Positions 47,860 to 60,234 of a DNA stretch of 64,000 nt are shown piece by piece. The notes beneath the pieces were generated by a model. It had not been told where the DNA came from and did not search any database. It saw nothing but the letters and a program-made list of their open reading frames with translations. Made by a program: the position numbers and the translations under genes. Position 1 is the stretch's first letter, and every line of letters begins with the position of its first letter. Source of the stretch: Euonymus europaeus (lineage: Eukaryota; Streptophyta; Magnoliopsida; Celastrales; Celastraceae); contig OY756969.1 of assembly GCA_963580455.1 (NCBI GenBank), positions 7,579,501 through 7,643,500 of the forward strand, given 5' to 3'.

Positions 47860-50440
47860 GGACTTCACTAACTTCATGTAGGTATTAAACCGTTCTGTAT
47901 ATGGAGTAGTAGCCCATGTAGCTGCATGAACACAATGAACCCACTGAGGTTTAATGGGAGGTATGGAATAATTCTCTGTCAAATCAACCTGGACATAGTG
48001 ATTATCATTAACGTGTCTTATTGCGATAGAAATGTGCTTAAAGGGTGGGGGTGGTTGTACGAAGTGGTAGATATGTCATGCTCTCTCTATAATGAATAAC
48101 GTGTAATATCACATTATATGTTGAAGCAATCAACAAACTCATGTCAGACATTGTCATCTAGTGCTCACATGGTGCTGCAACATCAGTTTGAAAGTAATTC
48201 AGTGATTGTCTAATAGTACATGTTCTCTCATTACCGTCAAGTATTTCAACATATTGCTCATGTGTCCAACTCTATCATCAAGTTATACCAAACATTGAGC
48301 CATTCATCCTCTCGAAGACCAGGAGACACAACTATCAATTGAAAGCTATAATTTCCATCGATCTGCTCTCACATCCTGTACGTCTATAAATGTATGGATG
48401 CAGTAAAGTTGTGAATTGATCAATATATGATCGTGATGAGTAGTTTTTCTTTCTCTACCTCAAACTTCCTTGTGTAGAGAGAGAGAGACCAAGTATTATA
48501 AATAGAGGAGTAACTGTGTCTCGGTGGTTTATTCGAGGGGAAAAAATGATGCTCAAACATCTTCGAGTGGAGATGTTTAGATGAGCAACTATGTCTGTGA
48601 AGTTCTCGATGCTGAGAAAAATCACTTTGATCAACACCACGTGCAACGGAATTCTTATGGTGGTGGGTACATTTTTCTTTGTCGGCGAGTGCCCTCTAGT
48701 GTTGGTCTTCACAGCTAGTTCTCAGAGAGAAGTTGTTGAAGGTTTGAATATGTCTCTTAACTTCCTTAGCCAACTGACTTTTACATGCCTTGTTTGATGC
48801 TTGAACTATTCTGTGAACATTTGTATATCAGTGTTACAGTCAATGTCATCCTCTTCAACGATTCAAATGGCAATAGATCAAGCTTTCTCTAAATTTTATC
48901 AACAACATCAAGCGATATGCTATGAACTTAACTCACATACATGGCTTGTTCATGAGCACACGGTAGTCTGTAATTCCTATGAAGTTGATATCCGCATCTA
49001 TAAGCAACCTTCTCCGACTTCTTTCGATCGCTCAAACTCCGTCCACATGAGATTCAACCCCTCGATAGCAACAAAACCACGTAATTCCTGAAAGTGATAT
49101 ATATTGAATTGGTGTGGAACGATTCTCTGCTTCTCTCGATGCTTGCTTTGATAGTTGTGTCTTACGACTAGATAACTTGATGAATCCACGTTATGGATCT
49201 CTCCAAGTCTGACTGTAATGAGCATAGATATCTTTTTAATTTAGCATGCTAACTTTGACCCCGTTAGTTGTGTGATTTCCAAAATGCATATATATATATA
49301 TATATATCTATCGGTCCAGGTAGACATAAACATCTCTTTATAAGATGTCAACCATATATCTTTTAGATTTTGCATCCCTTTTAGGAACTTCTGTAAGAAT
49401 ACTTCAAGGACTGCTTTATTGTTCATGTAGGCATTCTCATTTTTAGATTCCAGCATTTAGTCCACATGCAATAGAATGCATTCCGAGCTCTATTGTCTTC
49501 TATTGATGGCTTGCATCTAGTTAAAATACTCTGATAGATGTGCTACCTACAGAGTAGTTAAGATGCGTCAGGAAATACCTAAGCACACACCTTCATTAGC
49601 CCTAATTCTCTGCCTGTAACGATCCTTGTTGGCCACAACATCCATGCACTACAGATCGTAAACATTCGAAATCCCAAGTATAATTAGCCTATTTTTTTGA
49701 ATTAAAATATATAAAAGCTATGCAAAATATCTGACTAGTTGAAGTCACACCAAAAATTTCAAGGAGAGGCAAACCGTATCGATTTGTTTGATATGTTGCA
49801 TTCATCAAGAAGATGTGCCGAAATGTAAGCAGTCGCTGTACCGAGCCAGGCTATTCAAAAAAAAAATCTTCAAACTCATTGGTTGTACGATTTACCCAAT
49901 AATAAAAAAGTATCCATGGACATTGAGGAATGTTGACACATTCTGCATCTGTGAATGATCCGATTTTCTCAGTCCTCTTGTGCTTTTTGCGTGCATTGTA
50001 AATGGTTTTGATGGTTGACACGTTGTTCGGATCTCGCTTTTTCAACTCTGTCAAGATGTCCCACGACTTGGCATTTTGCGCGGACATGCCAACCATAACT
50101 TGAATTTCAAATTTGGAAAGCCTATTAGGATACGAATGTCCCTCCATATATGCTGCAGAAGCATGATTATGCTTCACACACACCATTTTCATCATCCAAT
50201 TATCGTCTGCGTTCATTTTCCTCCCTCTTAATGTGAACGTACAGTCCACTTTTTTGTGTCGATCTGCTTCGTTGAGGGTTTCTTGATTTGGTAATTGCCA
50301 CTACGATTACATTTAAATTGTATTCTGGATTTTTTACCAAAACCACCAATCTTTGATCTACCGATGATGATAATATATTCCAATTTGCATCCCGTTTGTT
50401 GAACCCAATCAATTAATGATTGTCGTGATGTGAACACCTG
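47860..50440 (-). pseudogene. MULE copy C: FAR1-type N-terminus, MULE transposase and OTU-domain relic
   Basis: On the minus strand, in order: a FAR1-like DNA-binding start (about 50437-50230, SRQSLIDWVQQTGCKLEYI), DCTFTLRGRKMNADDNWMMK and VCVKHNHASAAYMEGHSYPN with FEIQVMVGMSAQNAKSWDIL (50249-50080). A decayed transposase core and linker follow (49860-48450), then the OTU region (48420-47880) with GNYSF where GDGNCGF is expected and an NDNHYVQV histidine motif (48005-48018). It is the most complete of the three related copies and preserves the N-terminus. Frameshifts and stops are frequent. Confidence 0.82.
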
Positions 50441-51317
50441 AGAATGTATTGGTTTTTATTAGAGAATTATGAATATCCATCCCATCTAACAAAACAACTC
50501 ATATTTTAAATGACTAAAATATTATATCACATCGTTTTCAAATTCACATCTACCTTCACCTTCAATGTTCTCTACCATCTTGTTTGCATGTTTGTATTCT
50601 TGCTTTATTTCATCTAGGATAAAATCACCTTGTCAACAATGTAATTTAATTTCACTATTTACAGTTGCCCATAAACAAAATATTGGCTTAAAAAATACTG
50701 AATCGATGTTCTTCTTACATGTTCACTTAAACTGCTCAGTAAGTGATAGTAAAAAAGTTCCTCTACGTAGGCGTATGACATTTTCAATCTTCATTAGAGA
50801 TGTAGCAATCGTAATAAGGGCTCCACTACTTTCAATGAAGGCATCGTGTGCAGCCTGGCATAAGTCACATATGATTTTGACCAAATGTAAGAATAATTTT
50901 GAGAGATAGCAGTCAAAAAGTTTTTATTGATGAAACAAATAATAGATAGTAAAAAATGTTTTGATAGAATATTCAAAGCTACGGATAAAATAAGATCATA
51001 TCTAACAATGCTCATATTTGGACCTCAAAATATTGCCATAACACATAAATTTACAAAAATGATTACAAATAAAAGACATTTCTTGAAATTTCTAAAGCAA
51101 ACAGTGAATTACCACAAATGAACACTTTCCATTTCGTAAAAAATAAATAAATCTATCGCCCACACTAAGAAAGTTCTATTTCTTAAATACAGTATTAATG
51201 TCACATTAAATGTCCCAATATAAGTGTAATCGGGACCAATATGGCGAACTGAAATGAGTTCATATTCATGGAAGAACCGACTATGGAAGAACATAAATAA
51301 GTCCAAATAGATGAGAC
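50441..51317. other. Spacer between MULE copy C and the MuDR-type MULE
   Basis: AT-rich; open frames 50565-50909 and 51109-51330 have no domain. 51309-51317 is the left 9-bp target copy AGATGAGAC of the next element. Confidence 0.45.
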
Positions 51318-51432
51318 GGGTTAAGTTCAAATAGGTTATTTAAAGATGGGGTCGTTTGCAATTAGGTCACTAAATGTTATAAACATATACAAAAAAGTCA
51401 TTCCGGTCTATTTCCGGCCAGTTAACCATCAG

Positions 51433-52453
51433 TAGGGATGGCAATGGGTCGGGTATCCTTCCATTTAAGAAATACCAAAACCGTTACCATTTAATGTATT
51501 CTATACCAAAACCGTTTAAAAAATCATCTAGATTTCCAAAACCAAAACCGAAACCGTTCTATAACCATTTACCACTGGATACCCGTTTACCATTTAACTA
51601 ATTCAATTAAAAAATGAAATCAATAATATTTTTTTGACAAGTCTTAGATACTTATTAATGATGAAGATATTAAATAATACAATGAGATAAAAATAGAAAG
51701 GAGTCCAATGTCTTGATGAATTACATGATAATATCATATTATTACTCCTTAAACATTAATCACTTCATTGCATCAACAAGACAGCAAGATCCATGTAATA
51801 AATTCAAATTTTATTAGTTTATATTTCGTCTGTTTGATTTTTTTCGGTACAGTGTTTACGAGTACATTTCAGATTATGGATTCTTTGAGAGAGAAATTGG
51901 GGTTCGTGGCTTCGTAATGTTTATTGCATTTTTTTAATTTTTTTTCTTTAAACACTTTAATTTATTATTTAAAATGATATCAAACTTTTAATCTTCATAT
52001 ACATTATAGTCATAAAAGTAAAAGTCTAAACTTTATTACGCACAACCAAAATCCATATTCAATATATATTTATAAACTATGAAAGTCTATGACAAATAAA
52101 TTAGAATTAGACTAGTGGTTAAGTGATTTACTTCTTTATACACGTGTAAGGTTCGAATCCTTTCTCTAACATATGTACTAATGTTTTTAAGAATTTACTT
52201 GTAATTAAGGGTAGGGTCGGTTATGGTTCTGGGTACGATTTCGGTTCGGTTTTGGTTCAGGTATCCTAACCATTTATTAATCGGTTTGGGTACCCTAAAC
52301 CCGGCATCAAATACCAAAACCGACCCGAAACCGTGACAGATTTTAAAAAAATAACCAAAACCGTTTTCAAACCCTATAGGATCGGCTTTCGATTTTTAAA
52401 TGGATCGGATACCCTACGGATAGTGTGCGGATCGGGTTTTTTTGCCATCCTTA
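51433..52453. mobile_element. Non-autonomous hAT element inside the MULE
   Basis: Perfect 8-bp target duplication ACCATCAG (51425-51432 and 52454-52461). Inverted termini TAGGGATGGCAA and (reversed) TAAGGATGGCAA. Subterminal AAACCG/CGGTTT-type words and 'atcgggt' phrases occur at both ends. 1021 bp, no coding region. Confidence 0.88.
52105..52170 (+). ncRNA. tRNA-like (SINE head-like) sequence
   Basis: GACTAGTGGTTAAGTG resembles an RNA polymerase III A box and GGTTCGAATCC (52150-52160) is a perfect B box about 40 bases downstream. No full cloverleaf is evident, so a tRNA-derived SINE fragment is more likely than a working tRNA. Confidence 0.45.
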
Positions 52454-52848
52454 ACCATCAGAGACTCTTCGGTCAACGATGACATGTTAAAAATGTGTCA
52501 TAACTAGTGTGATGACATGGATTTGGACGACGTGGATTTTTTATACCGATTTTTATATTCTTTTCAATGATGTTTGTTTGAAAATAAGCCACTATATTAT
52601 AGATAGCACAAAATATTGGTCACTGATTAATTTGTTCAATAAAAGCTGGTCACAAACTAATTTGTTCATTGAATATCTATAACACAAATATTTTCATAAA
52701 ATCCAAAAACATCCTTGCATATGCAAATATATAGCTATAACAAAAAACATTGCAAAAAACATCCCGACATATGCAAATATATATATGCACAGATATACTG
52801 GCATACCATTAAACATCCAAAACACTTAAATCAAGGCTATTAACTGTC

Positions 52849-55800
52849 ATCATTAGTGCACATTGATTCCTGAGATGCTTGTAAAAGTGAGGTAACTCTT
52901 ATAGATGATGTGGCAGCACCAACAGTCTCACTTATACTATTGGATCCACGCCTTCTTACGAACCCCCTCCTTGGCACACTACCCCTCCTTTGACTTACAT
53001 TTTTAACACGACTGGTAGATCTAGAAGTACTAGCCTGCACAAGATAGAAGATTAACATGAACAAAATGCAAAAGATAAAAGCATTACATAAAATTTACCA
53101 GCTTGCATAGTTCTTACCACATTAGGATTTGTATGTACATTAGGCATTCCACTATTTCGTTCTCTCACACCAACTGCACTTGCACCTGTGGCACCCTACA
53201 TCTTCTCTTGTTATGCCTTGTTTGTCCACATTTACCACATTTGATTAGAGGGTAAGACCACCTCAACCTTGATGCATTATGAATCTCACCATCTTAACTT
53301 CCTTCCTTTTACTTATGGCCTCCTAAGTTTTATTCTCAGTGGTGGGGGAAGCAAAGCCTTAGAAAGAGTCTTAGGATACATCTTCATATCATTCAAAGGA
53401 TGTGTAACGCCCCGACTCGAGAGGCACTACTATTTAAACCTAATTCAATATCTATAAGATATTAAACCTCCATAATATCACAAAGATTTAATCTTAATTT
53501 CTCCAAACTGAATTCATAAATTTCTACCAAAATTTCGGCAGCATCTCCCCGTATGTCGGAGAATGTCCACCTGAAATACGCAGCACATACTCAACAATTA
53601 TATAAGGCCTCCGGCCATCACATCATAAGCAACCACAATCCTAGACAGGGCCTCGGGCCATCTACAGCATGCATCCGCAATACATAATAAAACATAATCA
53701 TCATACATGTATCAACATGCAATAAAACCATAAGATTCACATCTAGGTACAGGAGTCCTATCACAAGGCACCCTCATATCCGTACCATCCACACACCGTC
53801 AAGGTGTTCACAACCAACATACACAATCGTCAACTCACATATATAATATCAAACATAATAAAGAAAGTTAATTCTTTATTCTAACCCCATCCTAGTGTCT
53901 CCAGGTGTTCACAAACGTAAATCCGCAGTGCCGGTATCCGTACCAGTCTCGCCTGTGTGGAAAGGAAAGAGAGTAAAGGGTGAGCAATGGCTCAGTAGGG
54001 GTAAAGAGGATAACAAAATATAATAGTTGAATTAAAAAGATAGGTCAATGCAGCAACATGTCAAAGACTATGAACCACCATAACAAATACTCATCACATC
54101 GTGGTCTCGTTTCCTACCGTGAGTCCCAATGGGACGACGCCCGGCATCCATCCCCACACATCGATATCGGTGAACACTGCCACCATACGACTCAATAAGG
54201 AAACCATGACCAATTACAAGACACCAGTCCTGTCCATACTGACTTGGGTTCCCTGAACCGTTTCCTCGGAATCTCAGCATGTTGCCTCATATAAGAGTCA
54301 TTCGATTGCAACCAAGCCGAGGTTCCACAACCCTTCTCTCATATGACGTTCACACAACCTACGGAAGTTACGAATCCATACTCGCACTTCCATGTGGCTC
54401 TAATGCAATAATGTCATGCCATGAATTAATATAGCAATAAACGAATCCTAGTTATATATTTAACTAGTCATGATGTATGAATAAGAACCATACATGCTTG
54501 CTATAAGACCAAACAATCAACCGGGAATGCAAACTAATATTTAGGAAAATTCGAGAATAACCCTAGGTTCGTTTTTCCCTAGGAAGCAAATAGGGAAAAA
54601 CACAAACATGAATAATAATGAAGATTAAAAACGCATTTTTAGATAATAAGAAAGAATCGAAAGTTTGGGCTAGAATCCCCTACCTCGAATCCAAGCAAAA
54701 GTAGAACAATCAATAACTCAACCTTATGGTTTCGGTTTTTCCTCAACCTATCAATTTCGCAAAACCCAAGCTTATATCATAATTCTCATAACCCTAATTC
54801 AATGTACCAATAATTAATCACTCGAAGAAAAATTAAAGAAATTTTACCTTTTTCCAATACAAGGATTTTCAATTCTTAACAACGCCCAACAGAGTTCACA
54901 ACTTCAATCTACCCGAGAACCTAGTAATTTCCATCATAATTAAACTTTACTAAACATGCCGAACTTAATTTTAGCACTTAACAATACAAATAATTTAAAA
55001 CTTCAACCAAACCCTTACCTCTCTCTCCTCAAAATTTCCAAGCCTTCAATCTTTGCCTCCAACCTTGAAATTCCCAAATCAATACTAAAACCCACACTTA
55101 TAAACATAATAAAATCCTAATCAAGCCTACTTAATCATAAATTTCATCTCTTCAAAGATTCCATAAAAATTCCACAAAAACCTAGTTTCTCAAATCAAAC
55201 AAAAACTTACCTAAATCTGGAAATTTTTGTACAATAATGATGAATCTTGCTTAAACATCCCTGAACCTTCAAATTCCAAGCCAAAATCTCCTTTCTTTCT
55301 CTCTTCTTCCCTCCCTTCTTCCATTTCTCACTCTGTCGCGGTCTGTCTGTCTCTCAAACAAGTAATGAAACAAATGGGCCAGCACCATTTGTTGACTTTA
55401 ATAAAAAATTATTTAAATGGCCAAATGGGCCTTTTTAACCAAAATGGCCACTTTCGGTGGTCAAGCATGAGCCACCGAAAGTGGCTCATTTATATATATA
55501 TATAAATTTTCATATATATTTTTATGATTTGTTTGAATTATTTTATTTATAATATAACTTAACCAATTCGAACATCTATTTACTCAATTTTTATCCCATA
55601 CTTGGTATCTCCCAACCCAAACTTCCAATTTAGTTATTTATTATTATTTTTCTTTGATATTTTCGGGTCAGGGTATTACGGGATGTATTGTATCGCTATG
55701 CACTCTTTGGTATGTTGCCTTTGTGAAATAATGGCTTACATACTATTCAATAGGGAGTCAAACATACCTAAGAGTTGCAATACCATGGAAACAAGGGATC

Positions 55801-57360
55801 CCACTAAGGTCCCAAACTTTGCAACTACATATGTTATCTCCTATATGTACTACATATTTCTCTGACCTACAAGTAACCTCAAATAGAAAATTTGCTGTAT
55901 CACAACTCCAAATAGCTTCCCATTTCCTACTAATATAAGTCAAATTGTCAATCCTATTTTGCATAGTTGGCACTAATGGTCCATTTGAATTGGAAATCAC
56001 CATTTCACGTCTTAATTTCACAATTCTCTTCATAGCATCCTTCCTCAACTCCTCTAGAAATGTTATAACTGGCTTCGCTTTATATTTTAGAATCTTCCCA
56101 TATAACTTTCTGATATGTTGTTCAACATGATGTCATTTTTGCATGTATTTCGAAACTTTGCTCTACTCCACAATCTATTTGATCTATCATCCAACCATTT
56201 CCATGTAGCTTGAGATATTGTCTCACACATCTCAAACTCAAACTCTTCAATTGTTGTCACTCTTGCAATGTTGTAGAACTGTCTCTTTAGCTGCACCCCT
56301 TTTTGTTCTTTGTTAAAATTATTGTATAGATGCCTGATGCATAACCCGTGTTCAAAACCACTTAACATGGCCCTGAACACATTCTCCAACCCCTTTTGTT
56401 GATCAGAGATAAATGTCCATTCTCTATTCATGCCCAAGTCATCCATGAGATGACCCATAAACCATGACCAATTATTTTTATTTTCAACCAATACAATTGC
56501 CCATGCAATTGGATAAATATGACAATTTTCATCTTGACCAACGACTCTCAAAAACTAACCTTTTTAAGAGCCTTTCAAGAAACACCCATCCAATCCTATC
56601 AAAGACCTACAACCTTCTAGAAAACCTTTTTTCAACGTATCTAAGCACACATATAAACTGAGAGGTCCTATCATTGGTAAATCTATCCACTTGCACTATA
56701 CAAGTGCTTCTCACATTTTTATCTCGTATCTCTGTAAAATAGTCTCTTATTCAGGCATATTGTTCACTGAATGAGCCTTCAATAATATCTTTAGCCTTCT
56801 TTTTAGCTCTAAAGGTCTGGGATAATTTAATATCAAGTTGAAAGTTTTTCACTGATTAGAGGTATGAGGTTTATAAGGCTAATATCTGGCTCCAGTCTAA
56901 TATTGTCAGCAATTCTTAGTTCTAACCAATCTGTTGAAGCCTGCTGGTTGACAAAAAGTCTAGTATAGTTGTGTTTATTCACAAGTGTCTTGATTTGGTA
57001 AGTCCTTTCACCAATTATTTTGCTACACCAAACTTTCCAAGGACATGTAATTGATCCTTTGCATACCAAATGACACCTGAGCTTATCATTATGCAAAAAT
57101 TTCAATTAAAATCCTCCACATATGGCATAATCTTTCACAACAATCTTGAACTCTTTTAAACTGCCAAATTGCATCCCTAACTCTAGCCTAACATCTCTCA
57201 TATTACAATCTGGGTTGTGAGTAGATCCCTTAGGCACTCTCCTAACAATATGCTCGACATCACTATCCTTTGAGTCAATGGGAAGATGATCATCAAGATC
57301 GTCTAAATGGTCAGGCTCATAAGAAAGCAAAAAATTTTGATCAGTCACTTTCGGAAACAT
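52849..57360 (-). pseudogene. MuDR-type MULE transposase, decayed and split by a solo LTR
   Basis: Minus strand, N to C: an acidic start (57360), the MuDR DNA-binding region (LGMQFGSLKEFKIVVKDYAI, then LRCHLVCKGSITCPWKVWCS; 57200-57010) interrupted by an in-frame TAA at about 57104, and the MULE transposase core (DENCHIYPIAWAIVLVENK, TFISDQQKGLENV, CIRHLYNNF; 56551-56300). A SWIM zinc finger follows (CSCKVWDLSGIPCFHGIA; about 55830-55775). After the LTR (53403-55680) the frame resumes with KALPPPLRIKLRRP and a C-terminal CCHC knuckle CGKCGQTRHNKRRC (about 53242-53200). Such enzymes cut and reinsert the surrounding element. Frameshifts, stops and the LTR abolish function. Confidence 0.88.
53403..55680. 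mobile_element. Solo LTR (TGTAACGCCCC family) inside the MULE transposase
   Basis: Begins TGTAACGCCCCGACTCGAG and ends GGGTCAGGGTATTACG, with perfect 5-bp target copies GGATG (53398-53402 and 55681-55685). The usual terminal CA has become CG. Length 2278 bp, no coding region. A conserved internal phrase 'taaagggtgagcaatggctc' (53975-53995) links it to 33230-33825 and, more loosely, to 5951-16243. It lies between the SWIM and CCHC parts of the transposase reading frame. Confidence 0.82.
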
Positions 57361-58328
57361 CCCCCAACCCTACTTCAGGAACATCCTCTTCATGTACATC
57401 ATCCATAAGTTCTTACCTACTAGTATATTAAAATGTAAAAAATGCTTTATCCATAAATAAATCTCAATCTAACGTTAACAAATAGAGCTAATGGAACAAG
57501 ATATTGAACAAAATATTACATTTTTTCAACTCAAAACGGAGTGTTTCATGGCGCCATCTGGAGCTCATTCCTATTCATTTAATTGACCTTGATTCTCCTA
57601 TATTTCACGATATTCCATATCTCATGAACTTCTCTTATTCATAAACGGAGGATATGAGTTACGACTCTAAAAGGTCAAAAAGCTCCAACTAGGCATGCTC
57701 CTAAATAAATTAAGATTTTAATTATTTAACAATAAACTATCTAAGTGAAGTTGGTATGGGTGAACAATAGCAACATAATGAGACAAAAACGTATTCTTAC
57801 CTAAGAAACTGTTGCCCAGAGTTTGAATCCATGTAGATAGAGAAGCGATGGCGAGAACCGATCCGAAATGATTCGATTGAAACGATGTAGATGATGGCGA
57901 GAACCAAAATTTTATCACTTACAAGAGGAGACAAAGGTGACAAACGATGTAGGAAGTAGAGGGTGGGAGTGACTCTATGTGCTCCGCTGCTATGGCGAGT
58001 GAGCTACTGAAACACAATAAGTGTGTTTAGGGTTAGGTGTGATTTAATTGAATTATTTATTTTTAAGATTAAATATATTGCATGCCATTATTTTTTTGTT
58101 GAAATTGTTATTATTCATTACACGTAAGCGCCATATCATCAAAAATTGACGTATCAATGTTGACCGACAAGTCTTTGATGATTGACTGGCCAAAAAAAGA
58201 CCGGAGTGACTTATTTGTATATGGTTATAACATTCAGTGACCTTATTGAAATTTTTTTGAATTCAATGACCTAATTGCAAACGACCCCATCTTTGAGTGA
58301 CCTATTTGAACTTTATCCTAGATGTGAC

Positions 58329-59389
58329 TAACGAAAAAGATATTGCATACTAATGACTTGTTATTTAACCTGTGTTGTCAACACTTTAAGCCAATTAGAT
58401 CACATAAATCAATTGCAAAAATTATATAGACACATAACTTACAACTATTAGACATATAGATTTAATGGTTCAAAGAAAAAAATAACTAACCAGCACCTGA
58501 CTTAAAAGAGTCAAAGTTAGAAGATGTGGTATGAACCGACTATGCTCACACCCAATAAAGAATAAGCCAGCTAGATTTTTTTAAGGTGGAAGATGTAACA
58601 ACCTCTTTATTGAAAGACAAACAAAGAAATTTATATAGCCAAGTTTTTATGGGGCGGCTCAAAAAAATCTCCAAAAAAAGTAATATAGAATTTTGAGTAA
58701 GAAAAGGGAGGAAACAAATAAGAGGAGCAGAGAGAGAGAATGGTGGAATCGATCCAAGCAGTCTTTCATAAACTCAGGCTACTCTCTTTTAAAGGAAGTG
58801 AGGAGTCTCCCTCTCCTTCCATTTGGGGGTTTATGGGTGCATTGGAACGTGTAATTCATTGGTCACTTTGTGCAAAATGATTGCATAAATTGACTATGCT
58901 ATCTTTTCGTGAAACCCATATCAAAGTGTGTCCAAATTGTTGCCAACTTTGTTCATGTGACACTGTGCAAGCCAAGCACTTTAATGCGCTTTTATGAGTC
59001 GATAATAAATGACATAGGAGAGAATATTCCAAAGAAACTTTGAAATACTTGCAATCAGTCAACATGTTGTTGGAGGTGTGTGATACTTTTTCAAATTTTT
59101 AGTGATTTGATTTGACTGCCTAGCAATTATCTAGCCTTGGGTTTAAAATTATTGAGCGTATTTAGTGCATCCCATCCGGACACATTTAAATGCAGTTACA
59201 ATTTTGTTGTATCTATGTTCATAGCCCACCACATCACTCTCTAACATAACTTTTTTTCCTTCATCCAATTGTGGGCCCCAGACTTTTGTTAGTACATGCG
59301 AGAAACTTTGAGTGACATGTCGTACAAGATAGTCAACTCAGCCTTTTCATCGAATCACATATTGTCTAATCATGGACACATTAAAATAA
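58329..59389. other. Intergenic, no gene recognised
   Basis: AT-rich, no domain in any frame. Confidence 0.45.
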
Positions 59390-59699
59390 CTATCAGTTTT
59401 AAATAAAATCGGCAAAAACAGACAATGGGTTTTTAAGTTTCTAAATAATAAAAATTATTTATATTTTAATCGATATTACGAACCAAATGAAAAAATCACA
59501 AAAAAACCCCTTTCAAGTATTGATTTTCGTCCAAAAAATGTGATAAATTAATTCTTTCTTTTTTTTAATTTTAAATTATATCATAAAAATTATAAAATTA
59601 TTTGTTTGACTCTCATTTACTAATTAAACAATAAAATTGTCTATACTCGTCAAACTCGTCAAAGGACACATTTTTTTCTTTAAATTGTTTTAGAAATCA

Positions 59700-59823
59700 A
59701 TGGGCTAAACCATACTTTTTAATACAAAAACCACACACACAGAGTTAGTTATATTTATATATATATAAATATAACTAACTCTGTGTGTGTGGTTTTTGTA
59801 TTAAAAAGTATGGTTTAGCCCAT
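59700..59823. repeat. Perfect 124-bp palindrome
   Basis: Bases 59700-59761 are the exact reverse complement of 59762-59823, with no spacer; the centre is ATAT|ATAT. The arm runs from TGGGCTAAACCATAC through a CACACACACAGAG stretch to the AT-rich centre. Pairing ends at 59699/59824. Copy 2 of the surrounding unit (near 61890-61925) has only a single, diverged form of the left part of this arm. Confidence 0.97.
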
Positions 59824-59841
59824 AAACTGTTTAAGTCTTAT

Positions 59842-60234
59842 TAAACCATTAAGCTTCTAACCCAGAAATCATTAGAAAAACATAAGCAAAAATATAATTA
59901 TCTTCATATTGGATTAGTTCAAATAGGCATTAAACCCTTAACCCGTGAAGGTTTAGATACATCAATTCTTTTATATCTACGTGACTGTAGAATGTTAGAG
60001 TTCAATGATTCACTCTTAGGCATAATTGAAACTAGCCTCTGTAGTGTTCCAATCTATTTTGATTGTTATCCAAATTTTACGGTTTCTTTAAGTGATCAAA
60101 ATCTTTTAGATGCACTCACTCTAAACATCAAAACTCACAATTATAAGATGTCTTCCGGATCTCTTCCAATTTATTCACATGATTTTTTAAGGCATATTTT
60201 GAATTTTAAGTTTTTAAATGATAATTTAGCATAA
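59842..60234 (+). pseudogene. Caulimovirid-like movement protein, C-terminal part
   Basis: An open frame of about 130 codons starting after a stop at about 59841 and ending at TAG/TAA near 60232-60234. Landmarks are a segment with HIGLVQ, then LTREGLDTSIL, RDCRML, LGIIETSL and YFDCYPNFTVSLSD, the central core of 30K-type movement proteins of plant pararetroviruses, which enlarge plasmodesmata for cell-to-cell spread. Only the core is present; the N-terminal part is replaced by the palindrome, and the frame ends early in AT-rich sequence. The frame itself has no internal stop over this length. It is a truncated integrated remnant; the virus genus cannot be decided from this piece. Confidence 0.75.

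Larger units (their letters stand above)
51318..58319 (-). mobile_element. MuDR-type MULE with terminal inverted repeats, carrying two nested insertions
   Basis: Left end GGGTTAAGTTCAAATAGG and right end (reversed) AGGATAAAGTTCAAATAGG continue as inverted repeats for about 60 bases, including AAAGATGGGGTCGTTTGCAA. The 9-bp target copies AGATGAGAC (51309-51317) and AGATGTGAC (58320-58328) differ at one base. Gross length is 7002 bp; without the hAT (51433-52453) and the solo LTR (53403-55680) it is about 3.7 kb. The transposase is on the minus strand at 52849-57360. Confidence 0.88.
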
